Position numbers and translations under genes: made by a program
Part shown: positions 7,210 through 9,242 of the stretch, in pieces
Position numbering within the stretch: position 1 is the first letter of the stretch
Layout of the letters: each line of letters starts with the position of its first letter
Source of the DNA: Candidatus Hydrogenedentota bacterium
Lineage (GTDB): Bacteria > Spirochaetota > Leptospiria > Turneriellales > J094
NCBI GenBank assembly: GCA_003695005.1
Contig: RFJE01000289.1
Location: 1-9,242, forward strand
Direction: 5' to 3'
Length of the DNA stretch: 9,242 nucleotides
Notes under the pieces: generated by a model
The model's database searches: none
Told to the model about the DNA's origin: nothing
The model's input: the letters and a program-made list of their open reading frames with translations, nothing else

Positions 7210-7996
7210 AGGAAGCGATCGTTATTATTTAAATGAAGAATTAGGTTCCATTGTCCGAATGGCGATGGAAATGGAAAAACCTCTTTTACTTACAGGTGAG
7301 CCAGGTACCGGAAAAACACAGCTTGCTTTTGAAGTAGCTCGAACTTTAAATATGCCAATGGAAATTTTAAGGTGCAAATCTACCATTAAAGGAGAAGAAG
7401 CATGCTATGTTCAGGATACAGTGCTTCGCCTCAATGATGCTCGTTTTGGCAGTGAAGGCACAGGACGAAATGTGAATCATTTTTATGATTATGTGATATG
7501 GGGTCCCATTGGACGAGCATTTCGTAATGAGAAAAAAACTGTTTTATTACTCGATGAGATAGATAAAACAGAATCGGATGTGCAGGATAATTTACTCGAT
7601 GTACTCGAAGACTGTGAGTTTACTATTCGGGAAGTAAATGAAGTAATTCGTGCTAAAGTAAAGCCTTTTATTGTCATTACTTCGAATGCAAAACGAGAGC
7701 TTTCGGATCCATTTTTACGGCGCTGTTTTTGCCATCATATTGCTTTTCCAACGCCAGAAGAAATGCGCGAAATTGTAAAACTACATTTTCCAGATATTGA
7801 AGAAGAACTTTTAGAGCCTGCTTTGGAAATTTTTTACCATTTGCGCGAAAGAGGGTTTGAAAAAGCTCCTGCAACAAGTGAGCTATTAGATTGGCTACAA
7901 GCGTTAAATCGATCCGGAATCATTCCCGATCCTAAGAAAAGAGTACCCTTTATAGGGGTGCTTTTAAAAAGAACAGAAGACTTGCTGAATTACTAA
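7199..7996 (+). CDS. MoxR/CoxD-type AAA+ ATPase
   Basis: This 265-residue single-domain AAA+ ATPase belongs to the MoxR-like group that acts with VWA proteins. Walker A is GEPGTGKT (33-40), Walker B is VLLLDEID (115-122), sensor 1 is ITSN (160-163), and paired arginines RR (174-175) in PFLRRCF are placed as the arginine finger. ATSELLDWLQAL (225-236) marks the C-terminal lid and is typical of the branch paired with CoxE-like proteins. Such ATPases form rings that remodel target enzymes or insert metals or cofactors, as with CoxD for the CO dehydrogenase active site and RavA/ViaA. That role here is inferred from the family. The start overlaps trpD and the stop codon shares a base with the next start (TAATG), so it is surely made together with the VWA partner. 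The target protein is not encoded nearby. Confidence 0.92.
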   Translation: MSFKGSDRYYLNEELGSIVRMAMEMEKPLLLTGEPGTGKTQLAFEVARTLNMPMEILRCKSTIKGEEACYVQDTVLRLNDARFGSEGTGRNVNHFYDYVIWGPIGRAFRNEKKTVLLLDEIDKTESDVQDNLLDVLEDCEFTIREVNEVIRAKVKPFIVITSNAKRELSDPFLRRCFCHHIAFPTPEEMREIVKLHFPDIEEELLEPALEIFYHLRERGFEKAPATSELLDWLQALNRSGIIPDPKKRVPFIGVLLKRTEDLLNY

Positions 7997-9183
7997 TGCT
8001 CATTGGTTTTTTTTACGAGCTTCATAAATCAGGGATTTCAATTGGGACACAGCAAATTCTCGACTTTTACACTGGTTTTCAAAAAGGCTTAGTAAGAAAT
8101 ATTGATGATCTGTATCTTTTTGCTAGGCTTTGTTTTATTAAAAAACCTACGGATATGGATTTATATGATAGAATATTTGCGCAGTACTTTTACAATGTAT
8201 CCATACCTGCTTTTTCGGAGCAAGATGGTATGGATATTTTGAGTACTCGAGAATTTCGGCAGTGGCTTTCGAAAGCTTATGAAAATGGCGATCTACCACG
8301 TCATCCAAGTTTTTTATCGGCAAAAGAACTTTTAGAAAAATTTTGGGAGACTGTAAGAGAACAACTTAGTGAGCACCATGGTGGTAGTCGATGGGTTGGT
8401 ACAGGAGGGACTTCTCCGTTTGGACATAGTGGTTTTACGGAAGGGGGAATGAATGTCTTTGGGCCGGCAAAGAACTTTTCCGCTATAAAAAATATAGGTC
8501 GGCGAAAGTATGTTTCTTATTCCGATAGAATGCGGATTACAAAATCGAATTTGCTCGAAGCTTTGCGTGCTTTAAAAGCTTTAAAACCACATGGGGCATA
8601 TTCGCATTTAGATATTGATGAAACGATTTATCGAAGTGCAAAAAATGGTGGAGAAATAGAACTTATTTTTAAACAAGAAATTCGCGATAAACTGAGTTTA
8701 GTCTTGCTCGTCGATAATGGGGGGAGTTCTATGCTACCTTATGTAGAAATTACCAATGAACTTTTTCATGCCATGCAAAAAAATTTCCGTAATTTTCAAG
8801 AGTATTTTTTTCATAATACCATTTATAGTTATGTTTATAAAGACGAAATGCGCGATCAACCCTATGCAACAGAAAGGCTATTAACACTTCCCGAAGATAC
8901 GCGAATCGTCATTATGGGAGATGCCAGCATGGGCCCACAGGAGCTATTAGGTGAATATGGAAATATTAATTATGGAGAAGAAGAGCCAACCCCGAGTATA
9001 GAATGGCTAAAAAAAATAAGAACACGATTTTCCTATTGTGTTTGGATTAACCCTATACCTAAAGAAGAATGGGAATATTCTAATTCACTTACGTTAAAAA
9101 CTATTGCAGCCTTATTTCCTATGACGGATTTAACCATTGGTGGCATTAAAGAAGCGGTTACTCTTCTTAGTGAAAATTCCTAA
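7996..9183 (+). CDS. CoxE-like VWA domain protein, partner of the AAA+ ATPase
   Basis: This 395-residue protein matches the VWA_CoxE family. The N-terminal helical part (1-125) opens with a segment like those of CoxE homologues (FFYELHKSGISIGTQQILDF, 5-24). A glycine-rich block, WVGTGGTSPFGHSG (133-146), and the following RRKYVSYSD region (169-177) are family landmarks. The VWA domain begins at about residue 232 with LVLLVDNGGSSM (235-246), where the MIDAS metal site has Asp240 and a Ser but Gly replaces the middle Ser of DxSxS. VIMGDASMGPQEL (305-317) supplies the later metal-site Asp, and CVWINPIP (348-355) a late core strand. There is no signal peptide or membrane segment, so it acts in the cytoplasm with the preceding ATPase. 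ATG at 7996 overlaps the previous TAA by one base. Its substrate is unknown. Confidence 0.9.
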   Translation: MLIGFFYELHKSGISIGTQQILDFYTGFQKGLVRNIDDLYLFARLCFIKKPTDMDLYDRIFAQYFYNVSIPAFSEQDGMDILSTREFRQWLSKAYENGDLPRHPSFLSAKELLEKFWETVREQLSEHHGGSRWVGTGGTSPFGHSGFTEGGMNVFGPAKNFSAIKNIGRRKYVSYSDRMRITKSNLLEALRALKALKPHGAYSHLDIDETIYRSAKNGGEIELIFKQEIRDKLSLVLLVDNGGSSMLPYVEITNELFHAMQKNFRNFQEYFFHNTIYSYVYKDEMRDQPYATERLLTLPEDTRIVIMGDASMGPQELLGEYGNINYGEEEPTPSIEWLKKIRTRFSYCVWINPIPKEEWEYSNSLTLKTIAALFPMTDLTIGGIKEAVTLLSENS

Positions 9184-9204
9184 CCGGAATTCAAGTTTTG
9201 TTTT
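9175..9204 (+). terminator. Possible intrinsic terminator after the VWA gene
   Basis: AATTCC (9175-9180) pairs with GGAATT (9186-9191) around a five-base loop that contains the stop codon. TTTTGTTTT follows at 9196-9204. The stem is short and only a third GC, and the T run starts four bases late, so it would be a weak terminator. It suits the end of the trpD-ATPase-VWA run. Confidence 0.35.
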
Positions 9205-9242
9205 ACAACTTATCTTTCCTTTAAAACATATCTCTATGAAAA
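9205..9242 (+). other. Intergenic tail, possible start of a next gene
   Basis: This is AT-rich sequence without recognised signals. An ATG at 9236 followed by AAA could open another plus-strand gene that continues beyond the window, but only two codons are present and no ribosome binding site is seen. Confidence 0.15.

Overview
This is a compact bacterial chromosome window. By eye it is AT-rich and almost entirely coding, with seven protein genes. No tRNA, rRNA, CRISPR array, transposase or phage gene was seen. A Gram-negative-type (diderm) bacterium is suggested by the long secreted protein with a lipoprotein-like signal peptide and by the deoxyxylulose-phosphate (MEP) pathway gene ispG. A spirochaete-like lineage fits the relaxed lipobox and low GC, but this is a weak inference. 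From memory, Leptospira itself has a much longer, insert-containing IspG, whereas this one is the short form.

Layout. Positions 1-157 form a GC-rich, gene-poor stretch with two foldable stem-loops just ahead of a plus-strand nitroreductase gene (158-817). That gene meets the long minus-strand lipoprotein gene (814-2706) tail to tail, and their stop codons overlap. A minus-strand run, read right to left, then covers ispG (6090-4990), a TetR-type repressor (4978-4337), a methylcrotonyl-CoA-carboxylase-type beta subunit (4362-2746) and the lipoprotein gene (2706-814). Gaps are 11 and 39 bases and one junction overlaps by 26 bases, so the four could be one operon. A 90-base divergent spacer (6091-6180) separates this run from a plus-strand run: trpD (6181-7209), a MoxR/CoxD-type AAA+ ATPase (7199-7996) and a CoxE-type VWA protein (7996-9183). 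The last three overlap by 11 and 1 bases, so they are probably translationally coupled.

How the genes may work together. The ATPase and VWA protein are a recognisable pair in which an AAA+ machine works with a metal-ion-dependent adhesion protein, probably as a chaperone for assembling or activating a target enzyme. The target is not in the window. The TetR protein overlaps the carboxylase gene and probably controls it. A 16-base imperfect palindrome in front of ispG is a candidate operator. The carboxylase needs a biotin carboxylase/biotin carrier subunit, which is not encoded here. The link of ispG (isoprenoid synthesis) to an acyl-CoA carboxylase, and of trpD to a MoxR-VWA pair, may be functional or may simply be genome packing.

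No clearly new multi-gene system is visible. The points most worth a second look are the structured GC-rich leader, the cysteine-rich mosaic lipoprotein, the trpD-AAA-VWA coupling and the candidate operator.
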